Source of the DNA: Tuctoria greenei
Taxonomy: Eukaryota > Streptophyta > Magnoliopsida > Poales > Poaceae
Assembly (NCBI GenBank): GCA_036927565.1
Contig: JAYESD010000008.1
Location: forward strand, 120,741,498-120,805,497
Direction of reading: 5' to 3'
DNA: 64,000 nucleotides
The notes under the pieces were generated by a model. It ran no database searches, was not told the origin of the DNA, and saw only the letters and a list, made by a program, of their open reading frames with translations. Positions 31,380 through 42,338 of this stretch are shown here, piece after piece. The translations under genes and the position numbers were made by a program. Numbering within the stretch: the first letter of the stretch is position 1; the number at the start of each line of letters is the position of its first letter.

Positions 31380-33000
31380 ATAAATTGATTCTGTTGCCAC
31401 AAATTTTCAAACCTGGTGCATTGGGATTCTAGTGCCACTAATTATTAAACGTGGCATTAACAGATTATTGCGACGAAAATAAACTGTTGCAATAGGAAGC
31501 TAGCTATTGCCACAAATTATAAAATGTTGCACTACAAACATTTGGCTACGACCAAAAAAGCGTTGCACTAGACTGCTATTGCCACCACCCAGAGAACGTC
31601 GCATTACAACCCTGTTGCAACAGATTTGAATATGTTGCATTACGAACCTATTATCACACATCAGAAATCGTTGCAATACAATACTATTGCCACGGTTTTG
31701 AAAATGTTGCAATACCGTACTATTCGCCATGAACGTGAAATCGTTGCAATACCGTATTATTGGCCACGGCTGTGAAATCGTCGTGATACCATATTATTCA
31801 CCACGAGTGTGAAATCATCGCGATACCGTACTATTCGCTACGGAAGTGAAATCGTTGCAACATCATAGTATTCGCCATGAATGTGAAAACGTCGCGATAC
31901 GATATTATTCGCCACGAGTGTGAAATCCATACTATTCGCCACGGATGTGAAAACATCGCAATACCATATTTTTCGCCACGAGTGTGAAATCGTCGCGATA
32001 CCGTACTATTTGCCACGGATAAGAAATCGTTGCAACACCATACTATTCGCCACGAATGTAAAAACGTTGCCATACCGTACTATTTGCTACGGATGTGAAA
32101 TTGTTGCAACACCGTACTATTCGCCACGAATGTGAAAACGTCGCGATACCATACTATTCGCCACGAGTATGAAATTGTCGCGATACCGTACTTATCGCCA
32201 CATATGTGAAATTGTCGCAAATAATGTACTATTCGTTGCAATACGTTAAATCGTTGCAATACGTTAAACCGTTGCAATACAATACTATTTGCCACGAATG
32301 TGGAGTCGTTGCAATACCATACTTTTTGCCACGAATGTGGCATCGTTGCAAAACCATTATTTTTGTTGCAATACGTTAAATCGTTGCAATACGTTAAACC
32401 GTTGCAATATTGTACTATTTGCCACGAACGTGGAGTCATTGCAATACCATACTTTTTGCCACGAATGTGACATCGTTGCAAGACCGTTATTTTCGTTGCA
32501 ATACGTTAAATCGTTGCAATACGTTAAACCGTTGCAATACCATACTATTTGCCACGAACGTGGAGTCGTTGCAATACCATACTTTTTGCCGCGAATGTGG
32601 CATCGTTGCAACACCATTATTTTCGTTGCAATACGTTAAATCGTTGCAATATGTTAAACCATTGTAATACCATACTATTTGCAACGAACGTGGAGTCATT
32701 GTTGTACCATACTTTTTGCCAAGAATGTGACATCGTTGCAACACCGATATGTTCATCGCAATACGTTAAATTGTCGCAATACGTTAAACTGTTGCAATAC
32801 CATACTATTTGCCACCAACGTGGAGTCGTCGCAATACCATACTATTTGCCACGGATGTCAAGTCATCGCAATAACCTATTGCCACGGCTATTATCGCCAC
32901 GAGTCAGAAAAACTATTGAGACGTTCTATTTCGTTGCAACAACAACCTATCGCGACGAATTTCGACCTATTGCAAAGATTTTTTTCATCGCAATAAACTG
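31380..33000. repeat. Right subterminal repeat array of the CACTA element
   Basis: Degenerate units of TATTCGCCACGAATGTGAAA and TCGTTGCAATACC, sharing GCCACGA and GTTGCA with the left array but with different spacing. Frames across it that appear fused to Copia gag past 33014 are artefacts. Confidence 0.85.
32235..32764. repeat. 130 bp higher-order tandem repeat within the right array
   Basis: GTTGCAATACGTTAAA recurs with its last repeated GCA ending at 32240, 32370, 32500, 32630 and 32760, an exact 130 bp step. Four full copies contain four different subunits each. Regular spacing implies recent unequal exchange. Confidence 0.9.
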
Positions 33001-33017
33001 GAATCCTGGTAGTGTCT

Positions 33018-33421
33018 CATTCGAGTTAAATAAAAATATTGCTTGCTCATCTAGACATGAACATAAAGTTAAATTTCATTGTACCTACTATGGTAGAGAT
33101 GGTCATGTCATAGATTTTTGTTATAGACTAGCTAAACAACAGAAAAGGGAAAGAATGATTGCTAGATCTCATAACTTTCATGCAAAATTTACTGCACATA
33201 TTAAACCAAATGCCAGGAACATGCAACCTACTGTTATGAGTCAAAAACATTCAAAGTTTAACTCCGGACCTTTTGTTTTTGCCTTCGGAGCTACTGATTT
33301 TTGTTCTACACAAGTAACACCTTATAGGTCAGTAGTCAAGAACAAAAAATCTCAAACTTTGACTCATAAACCTGCTGTTTTATCTCAGCATTCACGGTTT
33401 TTCCTGCTGCACGTCGTGTGA
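33018..33421 (+). pseudogene. C-terminal gag of Copia A after the CACTA insertion
   Basis: Continues the gag frame of 3814-5639: NKNIACSSRHEHKVKFH, then a second CCHC-type finger CTYYGRDGHVIDFC, in which the second Cys has become Tyr (Copia B has CTYCGRDGHVIDFC). The basic stretch RLAKQQKRERMIARSHN follows. A base missing near 33027 and a stop at 33419-33421 break it. Confidence 0.8.
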
Positions 33422-33423
33422 CT

Positions 33424-34014
33424 CAGTACTGGATACCTAAATGTCGTTTGACTAACCCCAGTATTGAGTCATCAACGTATTATGCTTAAATGTAGATTAC
33501 ATGCTTGAGGAAGGAGAAAATTTGGATTGTCGATTCATGTTGCTCACGCCACATGACCGGTAACAAAGACTGGTTCTCGTCCCTCTCTTTTGTGTCACGT
33601 GTAGAGAATGTTACTTTTGCCGATAATTCTTCAACTCCTATAATTTCTAAGGGTTATGCTAGAGTAAATGATCACTACACTTTGAAGGATGTGGCACTTG
33701 TAAAAAATTTGAAATACAACTTGCTTTCTGTTTCACAATTGCTAGATGAAAATCCAAAAATTATTTTCAATAAAAATTGCTGCAAAGTTGTAGATTCAAA
33801 TAGTGAGCTTATTTTCAACATGTCTCGGTTTGGAAGAGTTTTTAAAGCTAATTTTCATATGTCTTCCTCTAAGCATAGGTGTCTAGTTGCTAATGATGGA
33901 AAGGACTTATATTTTTGGCATCGTAGACTTGGTCACGTAGGCTTTGATCACCTAACGCGTGTTAGTGCTCTTGATCGCATACGTGGGCTACCTAATCTTA
34001 AAGGGGACAAATAA
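33424..34014 (+). pseudogene. Copia A protease and GAG-pre-integrase part
   Basis: TQYWIPKCRLTNPSIESS leads in with two stops (33487-33489 region), then KEKIWIVDSCCSRHMTGNKD is the aspartic protease. The catalytic D-S-G has become D-S-C; Copia B keeps DSG. The GAG-pre-integrase domain follows (WHRRLGHVGFDHL). TAA at 34012-34014 replaces a GAA codon present in Copia B, just before the Cys pair CSSC. Function in a live element: polyprotein cleavage and zinc-binding integrase N-terminus. Confidence 0.85.
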
Positions 34015-34017
34015 ATT

Positions 34018-35170
34018 GTGTGCTCTTCTTGTAGACATGCTAAGATGGTTGCAGGTTCACATACTCCTCTCACAATGATCATGACAACTGAACCGGGTCA
34101 ACTTTTGGACCTTGACACAGTAGGACCTTCACGTGTTCAATCCTTCGGAGGTAAATGGTATGTTCTTGTTATTGTTGATGATTATTCTAGATACTCTTGG
34201 GTTTACTTTATGGCGTCTAAGAATGAAGCTTTTAGTCACTTTAGAACTTTATTTATTAGATTATCAATTGATCATCCAGGATCTTTAAAAGCAATTAGAA
34301 GTGATAACGGAACTGAATTTAAAAATCAATCTTTTGATAACTTTTGTGTTAAAAATGGAATAGATCATCAATTTTCTTCACCATATGTACCTCAACAAAA
34401 TGGTGTTGTAGAAAGAAAGAACAAAACCTTAGTTGAGATGGCTAGGACTATGCTTGATGAATATCACACTCCTAGGAAATTTTGGGCTGATGCAATTACA
34501 ACCGCTTGTTATGTCTCAAATCGTGTTTTCTTGCACGCTAAGCTAGGTAAAACACCATATGAGCTCCAGTTTGGACATAGGCCTAGTGTTCTGCACTTTC
34601 GGGTCTTTGGTTGCAAATGTTTTGTTAAGAAACATGGTAATCTTGATAAATTTGAATCTAGATCCATTGATGGTATGTTTCTTGGTTATCCATCTCATAC
34701 TAGAGGCTATCGTGTGCTTCTACTTGACACTAACAAAATTATGGAGACTTGTGAAGTGTCTTTTGATGAAGTTAGCCCAGGTACGAGCGCAAACATTGCA
34801 GGTCCAGATCCATATCCGTGGGGGTAGAGCATTTTCGTTGAAGATGAGGAAGAGGTGGAGCTGCTGCCCGAAAATTCAGCAGCTAATGACATTGTTCGAG
34901 CTCCTGATTTTGATTCACATCTAGCACCGACGGCCACCATTGCTGGTCCAGATCCTCCTCAAGTCACAAGATCATCGATTTGTGATGAAAATGAAGAAGA
35001 AGAAGCTTGTGAAGTGTCCACTCCCCTCCGGGTTCTCAAAATTCATCCTCCACAACAGATTATTGGAAGCTTGCACGAATGAGTTACACTGTCCAGGTTT
35101 TGTGATCCCAACTCTGATGCTCATTCTGCTTTTGTTGCTTCTTTTAAACCCAAAGATATATCACACGCAC
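34018..35170 (+). pseudogene. Copia A integrase
   Basis: CSSCRHAKMVAG completes the zinc motif. The catalytic triad is present: Asp in LLDLDTVGP, Asp in IRSDNGTEF, Glu in NGVVERKN. The C-terminal part has KTPYELQFGHRPSVLHFRVF and GMFLGYPSHTRGY, typical of the SIRE-like branch. A stop at 34825-34827 ends the long frame; acidic linker sequence (EDEEEVELLPENSA, SICDENEEEEACEV) continues with further stops before reverse transcriptase. The enzyme would join element cDNA to the chromosome. Confidence 0.88.
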
Positions 35171-36661
35171 TCACTAATGAATCTTAGATTATTGCCAAGC
35201 AAGAAGAGTTAGAAAATTTTGAAAGAAATAATGTTTGGAAACTTGTACCTCCTCCTCAAGGTCACACATTAATTGGAACTAAATGGGTGTTTAAAAATAA
35301 ACAAAGTGAGGATGGGGTTGTGGTTAGGAATAAGGCTAGGTTGGTTGCTCAAGGTTTCACTCAAGTTGAAGGTCTAGATTTTGATGAAACTTTTGCTCCT
35401 GTTGCTAGATTAGAAGCCATAAGAATTTTGCTAGCTTTTGCTGCATCTAAAGGTTTTAAGATATATCAAATGGATGTTAAAAGTGCTTTTCTTAATGGCT
35501 ACATAGATGAGGAGGTTTATGTCAAACAATCACCGGGTTTTGAAAATTCAGATTTTCCTAATCATGTTTACAAACTGTCCAAATCTTTGTACGGTCTCAA
35601 ACAAGCCCCTAGAGCATGGTATGATAGGTTAAAAACATTTTTACTTGAAAAGATGTTTACCATGGGCAAGGTTGATAAAACTCTTTTTGTGCATAAGCAT
35701 GGCAATGACTCGTTATTCGTTCAAGTGTATGTGGATGATATTTTCTTTGGTTGTGTTTCTCATGATCTTGTGTCCAAGTTTTCAGCTATGATGAGTTCAG
35801 AATTTGAGATGAGTATGATGGGAGAACTCACGTACTTTTTGGGGCTGCAAATCAAGCAAACCAAGGAGGGTACCTTTGTACATCAAACGAAATCTACAAA
35901 AGATCTCCTAAGGCGCTTCAACATGGATAAAAGAAAGCCTCTTCGGACACCAATGGGAACAACAACAACACTTGAACTTTATGAAGATAGTGAACCCGTG
36001 GACCAAAAAGAATATAGAAGCATGATCGGATCACTTTTGTACCTCATGGCATCAAGTCCGGACATACAATTCAGCGTATGTCTTTGTGCACGGTTTCAAG
36101 CTTCCCCACAAGCTTCACATCGTCAAGCCGTCAAAAGGATTCTCAGGTACTTACATGGAACTCAAGAATTTGCTATTTTTCTTCCTTCTTCCTCAACCGT
36201 TATTTTGAAAGCTTTTTCGGATGCTGATTTTGGGGGTTGTAGGATTGATAAGAAAAGTACTTCTGGTGCTTGTCATTTTCTTGGTAATTCTCTTGTTGCT
36301 TGGTCCTCTAGAAAACAAAGCTGAGTTGCATAATCCATGACTGAAGCTGAGTTGCTCACAGATTCTTTTGATTGTTCAAACACTTAAGGACTATGGGGTT
36401 GACCTACATAGTGTTCCAGTGTTTTGTCATAACACTAGTGCCATTTGCATTGCTAAAAACCCTGTGCAACATTCTAGAACTAAGCACATTGATATTAGGT
36501 ATCACTTTCTCCGTAATAATGTTGAAAAAGGAAACATTGTGCTTCACCATGTAGATACCGAACAACAATTGGCTGATATTTTTACAAAACCTTTGGATTT
36601 CACTCGTTTTTGTTTCATTCGTAGTGAAATAGGGGTTATGCATCCTCTTGGCTTAAATTGA
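35171..36661 (+). pseudogene. Copia A reverse transcriptase and RNase H
   Basis: The open part 35287-36324 contains GTKWVFKNKQ just upstream, LVAQGFTQVEGLDFDETFAP, YQMDVKSAFLNG, SLYGLKQAPRAWYDR and the catalytic YVDDIFFG. RNase H has FSDADFGGCRIDKKSTSG, then two stops and a small deletion near 36310-36380 (MTEAEL retained). 36368-36661 encodes the end with SRTKHIDIRYHFL and DIFTKPLD. The expected Asp of CDN reads His (CHNTSA). Length and order match the Copia family; the stops make it nonfunctional. Confidence 0.9.
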
Positions 36662-37601
36662 GGGCGAGTTTTCAAACTTGAGAAGTCTATGTGTGAATCT
36701 GAAATTAAAATAATATGATCATAGTATTTCATACATATATGACTTTGTGATTCCTTTTACATGCTGAAAGTTCTTACTACATTACTCATGTTATACATTT
36801 TGTAGTTTTTGCCATGACTAGTAATTGAAATGATTACTTACACTAAATGTGGTCATGGTTGAACTTTCTTGCTGTTTTGAACTTGTTGCATGCTCACAAG
36901 TGTATTTAATCATAAAGAATTAAACAAGTAATCAACTCACATGTTGAGTTTTTGTGAACAATTATAAGTTGAGAAAAGATCAAGAGAATATGCATGCATC
37001 ACACTTCTTCTTTTGAGATGGCTTATCATTGCACTTAGATATGAACTTGGAAGAAGTTGTGTATGACTAAAACCATGTCCTTAAGCTTCTGATTGTCAAA
37101 TGACATAGGCTTGGCTTGGTTGGTTAGAATAAGGCAGATGTGCATATAATCTCTTGCAAATATCATATGATCTAAATTTGTGTTTTGAAAAATAATAAAA
37201 TGCAGCAACAAGTGTCATGTTTAGTTAAGTTTATGAGATCATGACTTGCTTAAATTGAAAATTACATTTGATCTCTAGAATGGCTTACACTACTTTATGT
37301 ATCTCATTGTTGTGATAGTGTAAGTTACATGATAGTATGACTTGGATGAGTTTTGTTTTATATGTATATGTTATAATATGCTCATAACAATTAAAATTTT
37401 TCTTTTGAACCTTGCTGAATATATTGTCAAAGGGGGAGAGATAATATGCTGAATTATGCAAGGGGGAGACATATGTATAGGGGGAGAAATTTATTTCTAT
37501 CTCATTTGATTTTCAAAAAGGGGGAAAATTGTTCTCAAAACTTTTCATGCCAATGTTTGGGTTTTAAATGGTGTTGCCAATGCATTCACCAAGGGAGAGA
37601 T
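36662..37601 (+). other. Copia A 3' spacer with purine tracts
   Basis: 0.94 kb of noncoding DNA between the pol stop and the 3' LTR. AAGGGGGAGAGATAAT, AAGGGGGAGACAT, AGGGGGAGAAAT and AAAGGGGGAAAA recur at 37430-37530, and AAGGGAGAGAT directly precedes the LTR as polypurine tract. Multiple purine tracts are known in SIRE-like elements. Confidence 0.75.
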
Positions 37602-39447
37602 TGTGAGACCTATATGTGCTGAATACATTGGCTTTGACAATAAAAGTTTTGAATGCTGCCATAACATCTTTTTGGCAAGGTCCGACTCTAGCTCCGAGCT
37701 TCTGCAAGGTCCGACTTTCTTTGCCTAGATCCGATATGTTTTTGGATAGCTCCAGTGAGCTTTGTCTTTAGTTCCGGCATGTCTTTGATAGCTCCGGCAT
37801 GTCTTTGTTAAGCTCTGATATGTTTTGCTAGGTCCGACTTATGTTGGTTAGCTCCGACATGTCTTTCTAGCTCCAGCTTTTGGGATGACTAGTTCCGACT
37901 AGTTTTGGTTAGCTCCAACGCTAGGTCCGACTAGCTTTGGTAAGCTCCGGCGCTAGGTTGTACTAGCTTTGATAAGCTCCGGCGCTAGGTTGTACTAGAT
38001 TTGGTAAGCTCCGACTCAAGCTCCGGTTAGCTTTGGCAAGGTTCGGAGCTTGATCGTAATGTTAAAAATTTTCATGCAAAATGTTTCGAACTTGCTTTAC
38101 GCTTATGGAAAGGTTGCTTAGTATTCTTTTACTAAGTTTTTGGTGTGTTTTGGTTGTTAAGGCTTATATCATTTTGCTATGCTTTGCAACATGCTTATGT
38201 GAGGTGCTCATGTAAGGTGTTGTAGTTTCGAAACTAACTTGAGTCAAGTCGCGGACTTGGGCTCGTACGGATTGGTTGTTTGTTCATGTGCAGGTGTTGC
38301 CTGAGTTCAAGACATGGCTGGTGACGGGATCCATTGAACTAGTCTTAGGGAGAAGATGAGGTTCAACAACCAAGTTCGGGAGGAATTATGGTTGAGTTGA
38401 TCGGGAGGTTGCGCAACATGTTTGAATCAAGAACCATGCATATGAAGGTATCATGGACATCATTGGAAGATGGTTGCACGTGTGCAGGGAGTGCATGGAC
38501 GTGGCTACATGGTTCTGCAGCGTGATGAAGAGATGTGGACGTAAAGAATTGGTCAGAAAGGTCCAACCAACTAGGTTATGGACTCAGGTTGCGGCTGAGT
38601 TGGGTTTGACTCAAATATGGAAAGATTTGAGTTGGTTATGATAGGATTTCGTGTGGGTCACGAATTTGAGTTGTTTTAGGAATGTGGGATATGTTCCTAA
38701 GGTATTTGGAAGTCTTAAGATTGCTTCTATCTGCGTATGAAGAGTCCTAAGCAGTTATGGAAAGTTTCGATTCGCGAATGGAGTAGGATTAGAGTCCTGA
38801 TTAGAGTTGAGTTGGCTTTTGTGCTGGTTATATAAGCAAGGGAGGCCAAAGCTCGTGGTGCACGACTTTGGGGCTGTTCCTCTTGTGTTATATTAAATAA
38901 AATTCGTAGTTTGAAGGAACTTTTGTGCCTTGTTCGTCCGACTTGTTCCAGACAAGTTTTACTCGTCGAGTTTCTGGACAGCACTACCTTTCGTTGGTGG
39001 TTTTATCATAACTCGAGTTTTACAGATCCAATTGATGTGATTCTTTTTGGGTTGTCTTCACAACTTGATTATCTATCATCTGTCAAAATTTCACGGTCAT
39101 TGCATTTGTGGTTTCTGATCTACACGAGTTTCTCTGCAGTGTTCCAGAACTGTTTTTGCTCGGGTAGGACAGATTGATCTTTGTTCAATTATTCGATCGT
39201 AACTTGAGTTTCTCTCGACGGATTTGAGTGATTCTTCTTGTGTTTTCTTCGTGACTTGATTATCTCTGATATATATCACTTTTGTCATGGTGAAACACGT
39301 TTATATTAGTCTCACACATGATTTCATTAACAGATCGTTTTTCTGCTGAATGGTTTGGGATTTAATTGTTTCCGCGGCGTCAGATTTTTTAAATCTACCA
39401 TTCAAGCCCCCCCTCTGGTAGCTTTTCACGTGCTCTTCGATCCTACA
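37602..39447 (+). repeat. 3' LTR of Copia A
   Basis: 1846 bp, TGTGAGACC to CCTACA, with TATATAA at 38829-38835. The AGGAG duplication follows at 39448-39452. Compared with the 5' LTR it lacks a few bases near 37712. Confidence 0.93.
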
Positions 39448-39452
39448 AGGAG

Positions 39453-41815
39453 CTTCGGGGACATTGCGTCCAGGGCCTTCACCAAGCGGTGCCTCAGATC
39501 CATATCCTTGATCTCCTTCTGGTACTGCGCCTTCACCTCGGCGATCCTGGACCTCAGAAGGTCCTCCCAGCCTCGGAGGCGCTCGCCCTCAGAACGCAAC
39601 TACTCCCATTCCGAGGCGAGAGCCCCCTGCACCTGACGGAGGATTGATTGCACCAGGACGATGTTGGACTACGTGGAGTCCATGATGTCGGAGATGCGCT
39701 CTGGCTGCGCTGAAGTTATGGAAGGCCACCCAGCGATCATCTCGGGGACATCTTCCTCCCGAAGCGGCGAAGGCGAGGCCACCAGTACCGGAGACCTTGT
39801 CCTCGGGGGCTGAGCAGGAGTGGCGGTGCATACCAAAGCAGCAGCATCACCATCGCCCAAGGAGACGCCCGCTGGATCAGTAGCAGCGGAGGTCGAGCCC
39901 TCAGCTCCCCGAGTCGGCACCGACATTTCCTCTGGTGCAACAGGCGAAGGTGCCTCCAACACGACAGCCAGAAATGCAGCTGGAGAAGCTTCACTTCCCG
40001 CGCGAGGTACGGAAGCCGGAGTAGCACCCCCTGAGCAAGCTTGGATGTCTGCTCCGACGATATAGCCGTAGCCTCTTAGGCCGACTTTGATGCACTCTGG
40101 GGCACTACCCCCGACAGTAAGGGTGCCACAACAGCTGACATGGCCCAGCAAACTGAAACCAAGGCCTGAGCAATCAACAAAAGCAGGCGAGATAACAAAG
40201 CAAGTGTTGCTACGAATGCCTTGTCGGCGTCCCCGGAAGCTCAAGCAAGCCTCCACCTTCGGCAGCCCTAAAGCCGCAGGCCCTGACGACGGGGTTGCAG
40301 GCGAGGTTGCCCCAGCCAGGCCTCCACCAAATCCACCAGCGCCACCAGCACCCTGCATCGGCGTACCTCCTCCAGCTCAACGGAGCCCCTCCCGGAGCCT
40401 CCTCTTGAGCTGCCGCCGACGTCGACCTGAGGCCTCTTAGCCTGAGGCTCTGTAGGCGTAACACTCCCAGAGCCCTTGTGGCACCTTGGATTGTGCCGAT
40501 GGCGGGGATGCTGAATGATGCACCGACCACAAACTTCGACGGAGCCACTGCTTGACAGACTGAGCCCCCCCCCACCCCCCCCACCCCCCCGAAGAGCCGC
40601 TGACAACCAATGTTGAGGAGGGGCGCACCGGAGGACGTTCACTTGGAGCGAAGGCCACCTGTGACGGCACCTTCGATGGTGATCGAGGGTGTTTCTCCCT
40701 CATGACCTCAATCACCAGCGACTTCCCCTTCCCCGTGTAAGGGACCGGAGCCTTTCCCTTGCCTGTGTTGGGGATCCGTGCCTTGCCCTTCCCTCGGACG
40801 GAGGGTGCGTTCTCCACCCTTGAAGCTTCAGAGCCTGGAGCAGGTGCGGACTCCTGTGGAGGGTCGATGATGGTCAGCCCATGGCTCTCATCACCAACCT
40901 GCCGCAGCGCAAGACCGAGCGCATCCAGGTTTGGCATCTTCTTCAGAATCTCCGTCTGAAGACCCCGATCTGTGCAAAGCGGTGGGCAAACCGCGGGAAG
41001 GCAAAGACGTCATGCGATAGAAGGTCTTCGCACGCCTTGGACATTGCGTCGAGAACCTCTTGCAGGGTTGTCTCTGTGTCACGACCTCGCACCAGCCGGG
41101 TGCCGTCCTGTGGCCCGAAGTAAAGCCATGCAGGACATCAACGATGCTGGAGAGGAGCCCGACGTTGACAAACAAAGTCCGCGATCACCGTCAGCTCCGA
41201 CAGGCCATGATCCGCCAAGAATTTGATACTCTCTATCACCGGGGTGTAGACCTAATCCAACTCTGGCCGCTCCTCCCGAGTCTCCTTCCTAAGTATCGCC
41301 CATCCGATGGGCATGACCATGGGATCATGGGCGTCGACCTGTATGATCACCCAGTCCCCCCTCCAATCAGCCTACTTCGCCGAGGAGAGCGGGGTGATGT
41401 ACTTGAGGGGGTTGTTGACCCGATGCTGGAAGCAATAGCTGTTGAGGAAGTTGTCTTTGATCTTCTTCCTGATCCGCCTCGGCAGGAAGAAATGCCAGAA
41501 CACCGGCACGGATGTGAACACCCCGACAAACATCTCGCAAAAATGCGAGAACACCGCTACCGCCACCAGAGAGTTCGGCGAGAAATGGTGGACCTGGAGC
41601 CCGAGGACCTCCAGGAGTGTCACCGGGAAGGAGGAAATGGGAGGAACAAAACCAGAGTACGCATACACCTGGAAGAAGACGATCTCCTTCTCCCCCACCA
41701 TTAGAGACAGAGTGCTCAGGCGGATCAGATCCCGTCGCTCCTCGTCCTCCCAGCCAAACAAGCGCCTCACGGGCACTAAGTCAACTTTACGAGAAGGAGG
41801 CATGGCTGAGTCCAT
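39453..41815 (-). pseudogene. Antisense ORF of Gypsy element X (PF04195, putative gypsy type transposon)
   Basis: Reading from 41815: MDSAMPPSRKVDLVPVRRLF, then VYAYSGFVPPISSFPVTLLE, LGLQVHHFSPNSLVAVAVFS and VPVFWHFFLPRRIRK, the recognisable PF04195 core. A TAG at 41371-41369 interrupts, after which ADWRGDWVIIQVDAHDP and ESIKFLADHGLSELTVIADF continue in frame with further stops. Downstream comes a long Pro/Ala/Lys/Gly-rich part (KGKARIPNTGKGKAPVPYTG) over several frames, and at 39670-39453 a coiled coil (WEDLLRSRIAEVKAQYQKEI) that resumes at 1892. In Tat-type Gypsy elements such a frame lies antisense between integrase and the 3' LTR. The role is unknown. Confidence 0.68.
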
Positions 41816-42338
41816 TGGGGCAAGAGTCGAGAATCACGGAGGTGGGAAGAGAGTGGGTGCACAAGGAGAAAGATGAAGGCTCGAATGTTTGGGAGTGCGT
41901 AAGGAAGAACCACCTTTGCTCCTAAAGGTTTCCATTCAACTCCCTGTTAAGCATTCGAGCGCACCAAGCAGATTGCTTGGGGTCAAAACATGTTGCTCAA
42001 CCCATTGCGTCCCTAACAGCGAGGACCAGGCCCCCTGTCAGAAAGATCGCCTGAAGGGGCATCAACCCGAGAAGGCAACCGGACGGTTCCCATATAGGCG
42101 GGAGTAGAAGGAGCAGAAATGCAGCAGCTGCATTGGGAACCGTCGCAGTCAACAAACTATATCAAGCAAAGATCCCATCACCGCAAGCCCTCAACATGAG
42201 AGGGACGCGTGGCCACAACAGCAGAGGCGTGCACCGCTTCAGCTGATCAAGATAAAATTAGAAGGTCGCGTTGGAAAGCGGGAAAGGGATCCACCCTCGA
42301 GCTCATCGCCTCCCCCCAAGGTGGACCCAGAGGCCACT
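41816..42338. other. Noncoding spacer of element X before its LTR
   Basis: Between the antisense frame and the LTR. The last bases, AAGGTGGACCCAGAGGCCAC before TGTTGG, resemble the polypurine/LTR junction of Tat-type grass elements. No gene is visible. Confidence 0.5.

Larger units (their letters stand above)
5640..33014. mobile_element. CACTA (En/Spm superfamily) DNA transposon, 27.4 kb, with about 17 kb of non-transposase cargo
   Basis: The ends are CACTACAAGGATTCC and GGAATCCTGGTAGTG, inverted repeats matching at 14 of 15 bases. A TCT duplication sits at 5637-5639 and 33015-33017. The uninterrupted target reads through in Copia B at 62318-62330, which proves the boundaries. Both ends carry subterminal arrays sharing GTTGCA and GCCACGA motifs. 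The tnp2 transposase (11097-7461, minus) and a Ptta/En-Spm TnpA-like gene (28136-31323, plus) are transcribed outward. Autonomous CACTA elements of grasses are usually roughly 10-15 kb, so this one is unusually long because of the segment 11.1-28.1 kb. Both transposase genes are broken, so it is not autonomous as seen. Confidence 0.95.
1898..39447 (+). mobile_element. Copia A: SIRE/Maximus-like LTR retrotransposon, split by a CACTA element
   Basis: A complete Ty1/Copia element whose LTRs start TGTGAGACC and end CCTACA, flanked by AGGAG duplications. Removing the 27,375 bp CACTA insertion and one TCT gives about 10.2 kb. The order is LTR, Met-type primer site, gag, protease, integrase, reverse transcriptase, RNase H, a 0.94 kb spacer, LTR, which is the Copia order. 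The long gag with a second CCHC finger and integrase and RNase H motifs recall the SIRE/Maximus (Opie/Ji-like) lineage; this assignment is from memory. Frameshifts and stops in gag, protease, integrase and RNase H show it is dead. By eye the two LTRs differ at roughly one base in twenty over their first 240 bases, so the insertion is not recent. Confidence 0.92.

Noticed and set aside
32080..32764. CRISPR-like regular array
   Set aside because: The 130 bp repeats are contiguous without unique spacers and sit at a CACTA end in plant DNA.
32549..33421. 290-codon plus frame spanning 33014
   Set aside because: It joins CACTA subterminal repeat to Copia gag across the insertion boundary; only the part after 33017 is gag.
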